Assembly: GCA_034664165.1 (NCBI GenBank)
Contig: JAXDIE010000016.1
Coordinates: 1 to 41,034 of the forward strand
DNA from: JACCVG01 sp034664165
GTDB taxonomy: Bacteria > Actinomycetota > Thermoleophilia > Solirubrobacterales > Thermoleophilaceae
DNA length: 41,034 nucleotides
Reading direction: 5' to 3'
Shown here: positions 7,756 through 15,282 of the stretch, piece by piece
How positions within the stretch are numbered: the stretch's first letter is position 1
How the letters are laid out: the number at the start of each line of letters is the position of its first letter
Program-made: the position numbers and the translations under genes
Notes under the pieces: generated by a model
Databases searched by the model: none
The model's input: only the letters and a program-made list of their open reading frames with translations
What the model was told of the DNA's origin: nothing

Positions 7756-9618
7756 CTAGGGCGTCTGGCTGACCACCAGCTGCTGTCCGCCGCGCGCGAT
7801 GTTCAGTGTGGTGGGCGGGACGCGCGGGCCGCGAATGCTGAGCGACATCCCGTTGCTGCCGGGCGGCGCGATGGCCCTGATCGGCTGGGCCGGGTTCAGG
7901 GCGAAGGTGGCAACGCCCAGAAGGTCATCGGTCTTGGTGCGGTAGTCGATCGTCCAGCGCGGGCGCTTCTGGCGGAAGCTCGGGAACGTGTAGCCCTCGA
8001 GCGGGTCGTTCTGCCCGCGCACCAGGAGGCGCTTGGTGTTGTCGCGGGTGCGATCGTCGGTCAGCCGGCTGAGAAAGCCCGGCCGGCTGAGCTTGACCTT
8101 CTTGCCCGCCTCCGTCGCCTTGATCCCGGGCCCGATCTGGAAGTAGCGGTCGTAGGTGTGGCCCTGCGGCGAGCGGGCATCATCGACGACGATCAGGCCG
8201 TACCCGGGCTTGTACAGGAAGAGGCGCCGGTGTTTGACGTTCTGCCCCTTGAGGATCGGGTTGCGCGCCAGCACTGCGTACCAGCCCTCGCCCTCACCCC
8301 AGGCCAGGATGCCGCTGCCGTAGGGCTTGCTGTTTGCCAGGTCGAAGTCCTGGCCGTCGGCCGTGAGCACGCTGTGGGCGATGGCCGAGCGGCCGAAGGC
8401 CCGGTAGTCGTTGTCGTCCTTGTTGTAGACGCCCGTGTCGCTGACGATCCTTCGGCCCTGCTCGTAGAGGTCGAAGCTCAGGTCGTCGGCATGCTTGTGC
8501 GAGATCCCGGCAAAGCCCTTCGCCGCGTAGCTGTGGAACCCGGCGGTGATGGCGAAGTAGCCGTTGATCGACCGGTCCTTGACGATGGCGAAGCCGGCGT
8601 CGGGGTACACCTTCATCCCGTCGTCGTCGGCTGCGGCCGTCACCGCCTCTCCACGGGGAGCACGCAGCTCGGTGTCGCCGAACTGGGGCTTGGTGCCGTC
8701 GGGCATCAGGAACCATCCGGATACGTCGACCATCTTCGCGATCAGCGCCTTCAGCATGGCGTCGTTTGGCGCGACGAAGTCGACGTAGCGCTCGAGCACC
8801 GTGAGCGCGACCGTCTGGTATCCGGTCGAATGCTCGAGCCAGACGCCCTCGGCGGGGTTAACACGGCGGGTGAAGGTGCTGAAGAAGCGCCCCCGGGACA
8901 CGCTCTTCCACTTGGCCGAGAGCGGATCGGTGGGGAGGTAGTTGGCCAGCAGGCCCAGGCCCAGATCCATGAACAGCCCATGGTTCGAGGGGTTGTAGTG
9001 GCCGTCCTGTGCCAGGTAGCGCGCGTGCTTCTCAATCGACGCCAGAAGGATGTCGGCTTGGGCAGGGGTCAGCAGCCCGGCACAGGCGGCGGCGCGGCCG
9101 AGGTAGGCGACGTAGGGGCCGCGGTCGGCCACCACCTTGTTGGTCCAGGCGCGCGGATCGACCCCCGCGCCGCCCTTGGGGTTGGAGGTGATCCAGTCGA
9201 GGGCCAGGTCACGGGCCTGAGCGAGCGCGGCGACCTGCTGGGCCGGCGTATGGCCTGTGGTGTCGCCGTATATGAAGAAGAGGGAGTCGAGGTAGGCCAG
9301 CGTGTGGAACGCCTTGCGCCACGCCTTTGACTTGTAGGGGTCCTGCGTCCAGTCGATGCCCGGGCGAATCTCCTTCGCGGGGAACGGCTTGTCGCTCAGC
9401 TTGAACTTGCCCTGCTGCGCGGCGGCGAGCTGATCCGCTGAGTACGGGTGCTGGCGTACCGCCTCGTACTTGGGCGGGCAGCCGGGGGCGGTGAGCGCCT
9501 GCATGGAGGTGGCCGCCTGGGCGGAGGGCGCCAGTGCCCCAAGCAGCAGCGCCCCACACGCCAGCAGGCATGCCGGACCGCGCCGGCGTGCGGAGAGAGT
9601 CCCGTCCACGGCATGCAT
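7756..9618 (-). CDS. Exported heparinase II/III-like polysaccharide lyase
   Basis: A 620-residue protein with a signal peptide (hydrophobic run LLACGALLLGALAP, cleavage near AQA-A at about residue 35). The N-terminal half is an alpha-helical toroid of the alginate-lyase/heparinase type, including YNPSNHGLFMDLGL, where Asn-His are typical active-site residues. The C-terminal half is a beta-sandwich with GISHKHADDLSFDLYEQG and SDTGVYN, the hallmark of the heparinase II/III family. These enzymes cleave uronic-acid-containing polysaccharides by beta-elimination. The substrate here is not predictable, but export suggests use of outside or capsular glycans. It follows the nitrilase-family gene by 27 bases on the same strand and is probably co-transcribed with it. 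The ATG at 9618 has no clear ribosome binding site; an in-frame GTG three codons later is possible. Confidence 0.85.
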   Translation of the reverse strand: MHAVDGTLSARRRGPACLLACGALLLGALAPSAQAATSMQALTAPGCPPKYEAVRQHPYSADQLAAAQQGKFKLSDKPFPAKEIRPGIDWTQDPYKSKAWRKAFHTLAYLDSLFFIYGDTTGHTPAQQVAALAQARDLALDWITSNPKGGAGVDPRAWTNKVVADRGPYVAYLGRAAACAGLLTPAQADILLASIEKHARYLAQDGHYNPSNHGLFMDLGLGLLANYLPTDPLSAKWKSVSRGRFFSTFTRRVNPAEGVWLEHSTGYQTVALTVLERYVDFVAPNDAMLKALIAKMVDVSGWFLMPDGTKPQFGDTELRAPRGEAVTAAADDDGMKVYPDAGFAIVKDRSINGYFAITAGFHSYAAKGFAGISHKHADDLSFDLYEQGRRIVSDTGVYNKDDNDYRAFGRSAIAHSVLTADGQDFDLANSKPYGSGILAWGEGEGWYAVLARNPILKGQNVKHRRLFLYKPGYGLIVVDDARSPQGHTYDRYFQIGPGIKATEAGKKVKLSRPGFLSRLTDDRTRDNTKRLLVRGQNDPLEGYTFPSFRQKRPRWTIDYRTKTDDLLGVATFALNPAQPIRAIAPPGSNGMSLSIRGPRVPPTTLNIARGGQQLVVSQTP

Positions 9619-9645
9619 GATGCCGCTTGGACCGGCGGGCAGGCG

Positions 9646-10572
9646 TCAGCTGTGGGTCTGCGGCGCCTGGCGCACGTGCTTGGCGTACCAACCGGGCCCG
9701 TGCAGGCGCTGGAGGTGCCACGTCACGACTGCCGGCCAGTCGCGGCGGTGGAGCCAGAAGCGGTCCGGTGGGGTGGCCGAGGGCGCCACCGCGCCCGGCT
9801 CGATCTCCGCGGTCACGACCCCCGGCCCTTCCAGCCGGTCGCGCTTGGCCAGGACGCGGCCGTGTCCGTCGCAGATCACGGCGCCTCCCTGGAAGTGGCC
9901 GCGGTATCCGCCGGGAATCCAGGGCATGTCACAGGTCAGCTCGCCGGAATGTGCCGCATGCAGGACGGGCGCGCCCACGAATCCGGCGAACGACACGATC
10001 GACGTGCGTGCCGTTACCTCGTTCCGGGCCTCGAGCTTGCGCTGGAACGGCCAGTTCTCCGGCATCGACCACCAGCCCGAGCCCGTCATGGCGATGTCGA
10101 TCCGTCCAGCCAGGCGCCGGACGGTCTGGGTGCGCATCAGCTCCCAGCACACGGCCGCGCCCACACGGAGCTCGCCGGCCTGAATCACGCCGTCGTCGCT
10201 CCCGCCCACGTAGTACGCGTTCTCCCACATGGTCGGCAGGTCCTTGTCGTGGCGGCCGGCAATGCCGCCAGGGCCGGCCAGCAGGTAGGCGTTGCGGACC
10301 TCGCCGTCGGGATCGCGGCACAGGAAGGACCCGCCCACAAGTGCCCCATGCCGCTCGGCCAGGCGCAGCAGCAGATCGGTGGCAGCTCCATCAACGGGTA
10401 GCGCACAATCGGCCAGCTCCGGGGTGAATCCGATGCCCGTGGAGAAGAACTCCGGGAGGGCGATCAGGTCGGCTCCCTGAGCTCCGGCCTGGTCGGCCAG
10501 CTCCTCGCACATCTGCAGGTTTGCAGGCACGTCCGCGAGCTTGGCCTCGAGCTGGATCGCGGCTGCTTTCAT
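9646..10572 (-). CDS. Carbon-nitrogen hydrolase (nitrilase superfamily)
   Basis: A 308-residue cytoplasmic enzyme with the full nitrilase catalytic set: Glu41 in LIALPEFF, Lys110 in GRHDKDLP, and nucleophile Cys142 in AAVCWELMR. The family hydrolyses amides, nitriles, carbamoyl groups or N-acyl groups through a covalent thioester at the Cys. The motif context fits an aliphatic amidase or N-carbamoyl hydrolase-type member better than a true nitrilase, but the substrate is not readable. The ATG at 10572 begins directly at the first beta strand (MKAAAIQLEA). It is divergent from cysM with 66 bases between, and the heparinase-like gene follows it. Confidence 0.88.
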   Translation of the reverse strand: MKAAAIQLEAKLADVPANLQMCEELADQAGAQGADLIALPEFFSTGIGFTPELADCALPVDGAATDLLLRLAERHGALVGGSFLCRDPDGEVRNAYLLAGPGGIAGRHDKDLPTMWENAYYVGGSDDGVIQAGELRVGAAVCWELMRTQTVRRLAGRIDIAMTGSGWWSMPENWPFQRKLEARNEVTARTSIVSFAGFVGAPVLHAAHSGELTCDMPWIPGGYRGHFQGGAVICDGHGRVLAKRDRLEGPGVVTAEIEPGAVAPSATPPDRFWLHRRDWPAVVTWHLQRLHGPGWYAKHVRQAPQTHS

Positions 10573-10579
10573 GCACTCC

Positions 10580-10585
10580 AGACTA
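10580..10585 (-). promoter_or_regulatory. -10 element of the nitrilase-family gene
   Basis: TAGTCT on the minus strand ends 7 bases before the ATG at 10572; leaderless spacing. A GGAG lies in the gap but is too close to the start to act as a normal Shine-Dalgarno site. Confidence 0.5.
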
Positions 10586-10623
10586 TTGGTCTAGCAGTGG
10601 GTTTCCGGGCCCCGCGACGTGGC

Positions 10624-10629
10624 TATACT
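10624..10629 (+). promoter_or_regulatory. -10 element of cysM
   Basis: TATACT, close to consensus, ends 9 bases before the cysM ATG at 10639. It is the strongest -10 match of the leaderless set. Confidence 0.6.
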
Positions 10630-10638
10630 TTCTGAAGC

Positions 10639-11616
10639 ATGTTCGAGCACACACTCGAAAACCGGCCTTGTGGCGGCAAGTACGGCGACATCGTGCAGTC
10701 CATCGGGCACACCCCGCTGGTTGAGCTCAAGCGCCTGACGCCCAAGCCGGGTGTCCGCCTGTACGCCAAGCTCGAGAGCGCCAACCCCACCGGCTCCGTC
10801 AAGGATCGCGTGGCCCGCGCGATGATCGACGACGCCGAGGAGCGCGGGGCCATCCAGCCCGGCCAGACCATCCTCGAGCCGACCTCCGGCAACACCGGGA
10901 TCTCGCTGGCCATGATCTGCGCCCGCCGCGGGTACCCGCTCAAGGTCGTCATGCCCGACAACGTCACCGAGGAGCGCACCGCCCTCCTGCGGATGTACGG
11001 CGCCGACATCGTTTACTCCCCTGGTGAGCAGGGCTCCAACGGCGCCGTCGCCATGGCCCTGGATATGGCGGCCAACGACTCCTCTTATTACATGCCCTAC
11101 CAGTACGGCAACCAGGCCAATCCGGACGCTCACTACAACGGCACCGCCGTCGAGATCCTTGATGAGCTGGGCCGCGTGGACATGTTCGTGGCCGGCCTCG
11201 GCACCGGCGGCACACTGATGGGCAACGGCCGGCGCCTGAAGGAGGAGAACCCCGACACCATCGTCGTGGCGGCCGAGCCACTTCAGGGCGAGATGGTCCA
11301 GGGCCTGCGATCGCTTGACGACGGCTTCATCCCGCCGATCATCGACCTCTCGGTGCTGGATAGAAAGATCTTCGTCTCCAACCGCGACTCGGTGATCTGG
11401 ACCAAGCGCCTCCTTGCCGAAGAGGGCATCTTCGCCGGCGTATCCAGCGGCGCGATCCTCTCGATCGCGGTTCGCGCGGCCGAGCAGCTCGACGAGGGCA
11501 ACGTCGTCTTCCTGGTCGCCGACGGCGGTGCCAAGTACCTCAGCTCCGGCGTCTACTCCAAGCCGATCGAGCAGCTCGAGGCAGAAGGCGTCCTGGACTC
11601 CGCCTCCTTCTGGTAG
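10639..11616 (+). CDS. cysM: CysM-type cysteine synthase (CysO-dependent, O-phosphoserine sulfhydrylase)
   Basis: A 325-residue fold-type II PLP enzyme. Lys55 in PTGSVKDR is the PLP Schiff-base lysine, EPTSGNTGISLAM is the substrate-binding loop, and VAGLGTGGTLMGNGR binds the PLP phosphate. Several blocks follow M. tuberculosis CysM rather than CysK as I recall them: YQYGNQANPDAHYNGT, EGIFAGVSSGA, and a C-terminal tail ending in SFW that matches the tail which folds into the active site in that enzyme. CysM uses O-phosphoserine and thiocarboxylated CysO instead of O-acetylserine and sulfide. A cysO gene (511) and a mec gene (13061) in the same window support this reading. A CysK or cystathionine beta-synthase-like assignment is possible but fits less well. 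Two exported-protein genes follow at 11 bases and may be co-transcribed. Confidence 0.88.
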   Translation: MFEHTLENRPCGGKYGDIVQSIGHTPLVELKRLTPKPGVRLYAKLESANPTGSVKDRVARAMIDDAEERGAIQPGQTILEPTSGNTGISLAMICARRGYPLKVVMPDNVTEERTALLRMYGADIVYSPGEQGSNGAVAMALDMAANDSSYYMPYQYGNQANPDAHYNGTAVEILDELGRVDMFVAGLGTGGTLMGNGRRLKEENPDTIVVAAEPLQGEMVQGLRSLDDGFIPPIIDLSVLDRKIFVSNRDSVIWTKRLLAEEGIFAGVSSGAILSIAVRAAEQLDEGNVVFLVADGGAKYLSSGVYSKPIEQLEAEGVLDSASFW

Positions 11617-11627
11617 GCGGCGTCGTC

Positions 11628-12227
11628 TTGCCTCTCAAGCTGGCCAGGCGGCCATCGCCGGCGCTCGTTGTGGCCGTGGTCGCGCTGTTTGCCGCACTGG
11701 TCGGCGGGGCCTATGCGGCCAAGACCCTGAAGAAGAACTCGGTCGTGACCAAGAGCATCAAGAAAGGCTCGGTCACGACCCCGAAGATCCGGCCCGGGGC
11801 CATCACGTCAGCCAAGATCTTCGATGGCTCGATCACCAGCACCGACCTGGCCTCGGGAACGATCGGCGTGGACAAGTTCGCGCCGGGGCTGTTGCCCGCC
11901 AGGACCGCCGGAGGTCTGATCACGGGCGCTTCGCAGACCCGGGGCCTGACCGTCGGCAACTGGACGGTCGAGGTGAACACCGACGCATCGGGGATCTGCG
12001 AGAGCCTCGACGTCCGCGCGGGCGCCAAGCCCGGGTCGGCGGGAGCGCTTGGCTCGAGCCCGGTGGCTCCTGGAGGCACGAGTCCCGCAATCGTCCTGCC
12101 CGCCGTGGCCGGAGTGGGAGTGGGGGGCGTCACCGATGACGGAACCAGCAGCTTCTCCGGCAGCGTGACCTACGCGGGTGTCGGGGGGAACTCCTGCTCC
12201 TACGTGATCGCGATGACCGGGAACTGA
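11628..12227 (+). CDS. Exported or membrane-anchored protein, tandem paralogue A
   Basis: A 199-residue protein of unknown function. It starts with a signal or anchor segment (RRPSPALVVAVVALFAALVG, then GAYAA), followed by a repetitive stretch of short pentapeptide-like units (SVVTKSIKKGSVTTPKI, then GAITSAKI and GSITSTDL) that probably forms a beta-helix or stalk. A C-terminal beta domain carries two Cys (GICESLDV and NSCSYVIAMTG), likely a disulfide. It is about half identical by eye to the next gene, so the pair arose by tandem duplication. The start is uncertain: TTG at 11628 keeps the basic residues before the hydrophobic core, while the next GTG would cut into it. It lies 11 bases after cysM. 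Confidence 0.7.
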   Translation: MPLKLARRPSPALVVAVVALFAALVGGAYAAKTLKKNSVVTKSIKKGSVTTPKIRPGAITSAKIFDGSITSTDLASGTIGVDKFAPGLLPARTAGGLITGASQTRGLTVGNWTVEVNTDASGICESLDVRAGAKPGSAGALGSSPVAPGGTSPAIVLPAVAGVGVGGVTDDGTSSFSGSVTYAGVGGNSCSYVIAMTGN

Positions 12228-12229
12228 GC

Positions 12230-12817
12230 GTGAGCAGGCCCTCCCCGGCGCTGATCCTGGCCGTGACCGCACTCTTCGCCGCCCTTGCCGGCGGGGCCTA
12301 CGCCGCGAAGGCGGTCAAGAAGAACACCGTCGTGACCAAGAGCATCAAGAGGGGCGCCGTCACGGGCCCGAAGGTCAGGGACAACGCGGTCTACTCGGGG
12401 CAGATCCTGGATGGCGGGATCATCGGAGCCGATCTGGCGCGCGGTGCAATCAGCAGCGACAAGTTCGCGCCCGGGGTTGAGGCGACCAAGACCGCCGGCG
12501 GCGTCATCACCGGCTCCACGCAGGCCAGGACCTTGACCCTGGGCAATTGGACGGTCCGCGTCGTGACCGATGCGGCGGGGCTCTGCGCGACCTTCGACAT
12601 CAAGGCCGCCGGCAAGCCGGGGCGCGCGGGCTACACGAACAATGTGGCGACGGTTGCGGCCAACGGAATCACGGTCCCGGTACCGCTGACAGCCGCGGCG
12701 GGACTCCCGGTTGGCGCGGTCAGCGATGACGGCACGAGCAGCTTCACAGGAAGCCTGTCGGTTGCGCCTGTCGGGGCGTCCGCCTGCTCCTACTCGATCG
12801 CCATGACCGGCTACTAG
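12230..12817 (+). CDS. Exported or membrane-anchored protein, tandem paralogue B
   Basis: A 195-residue paralogue of the preceding protein with the same layout: signal or anchor segment (SRPSPALILAVTALFAALAG), a repeat stalk with VVTKSIKRGAVTGPKV and later GAISSDKFAPG, and a C-terminal domain with Cys in GLCATFDI and SACSYSIAMTGY. The GTG start at 12230 lies two bases after the stop of the first copy, so the two are translated from one message. The function is unknown. The last residues (SIAMTGY against VIAMTGN) and the stalk are the best-kept parts; the loop regions have diverged, so the duplication is not recent. Confidence 0.7.
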   Translation: MSRPSPALILAVTALFAALAGGAYAAKAVKKNTVVTKSIKRGAVTGPKVRDNAVYSGQILDGGIIGADLARGAISSDKFAPGVEATKTAGGVITGSTQARTLTLGNWTVRVVTDAAGLCATFDIKAAGKPGRAGYTNNVATVAANGITVPVPLTAAAGLPVGAVSDDGTSSFTGSLSVAPVGASACSYSIAMTGY

Positions 12818-12823
12818 CGCGGG

Positions 12824-13012
12824 TCAGGCGGGCTTGACCGTGGTCGTCTCGTCGTCGTCTTCGTCGTCGTCCGAGCCCATGGTCAGCGCGTTCTTGAACT
12901 CGCGCATTCCCTTACCCACGGACTTGCCAACTTCGGGAAGCCGCTTTGGACCCAGGACCAGCAGCCCGATCACCAGGACGATCACTATTTCCATTGGACC
13001 GACATTCGGCAT
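12824..13012 (-). CDS. tatA: TatA/E-type twin-arginine translocase subunit
   Basis: A 62-residue protein with the full TatA plan: a short periplasmic start, one membrane helix (PMEIVIVLVIGLLVLGPKRL), the conserved hinge GPKRLPEVGKSVGKGMREFK, an amphipathic helix, and an acidic tail (DDDEDDDE). TatA oligomers form the passage for folded proteins with twin-Arg signal peptides. No tatC or tatB is in the window. It converges with the paralogue pair (6-base gap) and is divergent from mec with a 48-base gap that holds a promoter for each. Confidence 0.93.
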   Translation of the reverse strand: MPNVGPMEIVIVLVIGLLVLGPKRLPEVGKSVGKGMREFKNALTMGSDDDEDDDETTTVKPA

Positions 13013-13019
13013 GCATCCG

Positions 13020-13025
13020 AGGATA
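13020..13025 (-). promoter_or_regulatory. -10 element of tatA
   Basis: TATCCT on the minus strand ends 7 bases before the ATG at 13012; leaderless spacing. Confidence 0.55.
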
Positions 13026-13046
13026 GAGCAGGCGGGCGCCTCTCAT

Positions 13047-13052
13047 TACGCT
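13047..13052 (+). promoter_or_regulatory. -10 element of mec
   Basis: TACGCT ends 8 bases before the ATG at 13061; leaderless spacing, back to back with the tatA promoter. Confidence 0.45.
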
Positions 13053-13060
13053 TCAGCCTG

Positions 13061-13459
13061 ATGCAGATGACCAAGGCCCAGTGGGACGAATTGATTGCCC
13101 ACGCCCAGGAGGATGCTCCCAACGAGTGTTGTGGCTATCTCAGCCTGGAGGAAGGCGCGGTGCGCCAGACCGTGCGTGCGCCCAACGAGCGCAATTCTCC
13201 CTACGGCTATGAGCTGGGCTTCAAGGCGCTGATGGGGGCCAACGAGCTCGAGGACGAAGGGCTCGAGGTGGGGATCTACCACTCGCATCCCCGCAGCCCG
13301 GCGGAGCCGTCCCAGACCGACATCAACCTGGCGCACTACCCGGGGTGGCGCTACCTGATCGTCTCGCTGGTCGACCGCGAGCCCGGGTCCGGGCCGCACG
13401 TACGCTCGTGGTGGATCGCCGAAGGGCGCGTCACCGAAGAGGAGATCGTTGTCAGCTGA
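13061..13459 (+). CDS. mec: Mec-type JAMM metalloprotease releasing cysteine from CysO
   Basis: A 132-residue single-domain JAB1/MPN+ zinc protease. The motif is complete: Glu in APNECCGYLSL and H-x-H-x7-S-x2-D in HSHPRSPAEPSQTD. In mycobacteria Mec hydrolyses the CysO-cysteine adduct behind the Gly-Gly of CysO to release free cysteine. CysO and CysM candidates in the window support the same job. Because CysO here ends Gly-Gly-Arg, Mec or a relative might also trim the Arg, which is speculation. An in-frame ATG at 13067 is an alternative start. The end overlaps the next gene by 11 bases, so the two are translationally coupled. Confidence 0.85.
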   Translation: MQMTKAQWDELIAHAQEDAPNECCGYLSLEEGAVRQTVRAPNERNSPYGYELGFKALMGANELEDEGLEVGIYHSHPRSPAEPSQTDINLAHYPGWRYLIVSLVDREPGSGPHVRSWWIAEGRVTEEEIVVS

Positions 13460-13964
13460 TCCCGGCGCGCGCCTCGCCCTCGAGTGCCCCCGGTGTGCCC
13501 GGCGATACGACAACGACCAGCGCTTCTGTGAGCGCTGCGCGATGCCGCTCGTCCAGGCCGATGCCGTGAGCCCCGAGCCGGCACGCGACGAGACCCACGA
13601 GCGAGCGCGGAAGATCCGGCCCGAGTTCGCCCGCGGCGAGCTGGTGCGGGTGGCGGGCGGCCGCAACCAGGCCGAGGCGGAGCTGATCCAAAACATGCTG
13701 CTCGAGGAAGGCGTGCCCAGCATCCTCCGGAGGACCGCCGGATTCGACGTTCCCGACTTCCTGGCCGCCGGCCCCCGCGACGTGATGGTGCCGGAGTCCG
13801 GCGTCGAGACCGCACGCGGGATGCTCGAGGAGGCCGACATGAGCCCCTCGGAGCCGCTGCCGCCGGCCACCGGCCGCCAGGCCCTGGTGATACTCGTGGT
13901 GCTCCTCGGGGTCTTCGGCATCACCGCGCTTCTCGGGTGGCTCTGGATCCACGGTGCCATCTAG
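13449..13964 (+). CDS. Zinc-ribbon/DUF2007-like protein with C-terminal membrane anchor
   Basis: A 171-residue protein in three parts. Residues about 10-35 contain four Cys in a CPRCARRYDNDQRFCERCAM pattern, a zinc ribbon. Residues about 60-130 (LVRVAGGRNQAEAELIQNML, then GVPSILRR and DVMVPESGVETARGML) match the DUF2007 'putative signal-transducing protein' fold. Residues about 143-166 form one membrane helix (LVILVVLLGVFGITALLGWL). A tail-anchored regulatory or scaffold role is possible but unproven. The TTG start at 13449 lies inside the end of mec; no better start gives the full zinc ribbon. The overlap suggests a link to cysteine metabolism or simply compact gene order. Confidence 0.7.
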   Translation: MSADPGARLALECPRCARRYDNDQRFCERCAMPLVQADAVSPEPARDETHERARKIRPEFARGELVRVAGGRNQAEAELIQNMLLEEGVPSILRRTAGFDVPDFLAAGPRDVMVPESGVETARGMLEEADMSPSEPLPPATGRQALVILVVLLGVFGITALLGWLWIHGAI

Positions 13965-13977
13965 AGCGCAAGGGGTA

Positions 13978-13983
13978 TAGATT
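13978..13983 (+). promoter_or_regulatory. -10 element of the acyl-CoA dehydrogenase pair
   Basis: TAGATT (within the stronger-looking TATAGATT) ends 8 bases before the ATG at 13992; leaderless spacing. Confidence 0.55.
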
Positions 13984-13991
13984 CCGCGCCG

Positions 13992-15260
13992 ATGGACTTC
14001 TCGCCGTCGCCACAGGTCGCACAGCTGCTGGACCGGGTCACCGCCTTCATGGCGGAGCACGTCGACCCCGTCGAGCGCGAGCTCATGGAGGCCTTCGACC
14101 ACGAGATCGGCCCCGGGATCGCCTACCCGCCGTCGATGGTCGAGCTCCGCGAGAAGGCCAAGGCCGAAGGCCTCTGGAACCTCTTCCTACCCGACGCCGA
14201 GTTCGGCCCGGGGCTGACCAACTGGGAGTACGGAATGCTCTGCGAGGCGATGGGCCGAAGCGCGATCGCCCCGCTGATCTTCAACTGCTCGGCCCCCGAC
14301 ACGGGGAACATGGAGATCCTGGCCGAGCACGGCACCCCGGAGCAGCGCGAGCGCTGGCTGCAGCCGCTCCTGGACGGGGAGATCCGCAGCTGCTTCTCGA
14401 TGACCGAGCCGGGCACGGCGGGGTCGGACCCCACCGGCCTGGCGACCACCGCGGTGCTCGAGGGCGATGAGTGGGTCATCAACGGCCGCAAGTGGTTCAC
14501 CTCCGGGGTGAACGGCGCCGACATCGCCATCGCCATGGTGGTCACGGATCCCGAGGCCGCGCCGCATGCGCGCGCCAGCATGATCCTCGTCCCCTTCGAC
14601 ACCCCCGGCTTCAAGCCGCTCCGCCCGGTGTCGGTCATGGGCCACGATGGCGGCCCCGGTCACTGGGAGGTCATCTACGAGGACTGCCGCGTTCCCAAGG
14701 ACGCCCTTCTGGGCGAGCGCGGCGCCGGCTTCACCATCGCCCAAGACCGCCTCGGCCCCGGCCGGATCCATCACTGCATGCGCGCCATCGGCGCCGCTGA
14801 GCGTGCGCTCGAGCTCATGTGCAGGCGGGCGTCGACGCGCGAGGCCTTCGGTGGCAAGCTTGGGGAGAAGCAGTTCGTCCAGGACTTCATCGCCAAGTCC
14901 CGCATCGAGATCAACAGCTCACGCTTCATGGTCCTCCACGCCGCCTGGCGCATGGACACCGAAGGCAAGCGCGCCGCTCGCAACGACATCTCGATGATCA
15001 AGGTCCAGGTGGCCAACATGCTGATGGACGTGGTCGACCGCGCCATGCAGGTCCACGGGGCTCTCGGCATGTCCGACGACACCCCGCTGTCCTTCCTGTG
15101 GCGCCAGGGCCGCTGGCTGCGCATCGCAGACGGCCCCGACGAGGTGCACAAGATGGTCATCGCCTACCGCGAGCTCGGCCGCTGGGCCGGCACCGAGGGC
15201 GAGGACGGCGGTTGGTCCACCGCCTGGGAGCGCAAGCACCTCCCGGCCGCCACGCAATAG
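13992..15260 (+). CDS. Acyl-CoA dehydrogenase, ACAD10/11-like
   Basis: A 422-residue FAD enzyme with the normal three-domain fold: N-terminal helices, a beta domain with CFSMTEPGTAGSDPTGLAT (FAD/substrate contact) and WVINGRKWFTSG, and a C-terminal helical domain with QDRLGPGRIHHCMR, REAFGGKLGEKQFVQDFIA and VHGALGMSDDTPLSFLWRQG. The RIADGPDEVHKM segment near the end is typical of the ACAD10/ACAD11 branch, which acts on long or branched acyl-CoAs. It would oxidise an acyl-CoA to the 2-enoyl-CoA and pass electrons to ETF. It is the first gene of a two-gene unit with another acyl-CoA dehydrogenase 22 bases downstream. The true substrate is unknown. Confidence 0.9.
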   Translation: MDFSPSPQVAQLLDRVTAFMAEHVDPVERELMEAFDHEIGPGIAYPPSMVELREKAKAEGLWNLFLPDAEFGPGLTNWEYGMLCEAMGRSAIAPLIFNCSAPDTGNMEILAEHGTPEQRERWLQPLLDGEIRSCFSMTEPGTAGSDPTGLATTAVLEGDEWVINGRKWFTSGVNGADIAIAMVVTDPEAAPHARASMILVPFDTPGFKPLRPVSVMGHDGGPGHWEVIYEDCRVPKDALLGERGAGFTIAQDRLGPGRIHHCMRAIGAAERALELMCRRASTREAFGGKLGEKQFVQDFIAKSRIEINSSRFMVLHAAWRMDTEGKRAARNDISMIKVQVANMLMDVVDRAMQVHGALGMSDDTPLSFLWRQGRWLRIADGPDEVHKMVIAYRELGRWAGTEGEDGGWSTAWERKHLPAATQ

Positions 15261-15282
15261 CCGAGCCAATCACGGAGGACCG

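Noticed and set aside
12840..12875. Short TCGTCG tandem run as a microsatellite or CRISPR-like repeat
   Set aside because: It encodes the acidic Asp/Glu tail of TatA; there are no spacers or repeated units beyond this.
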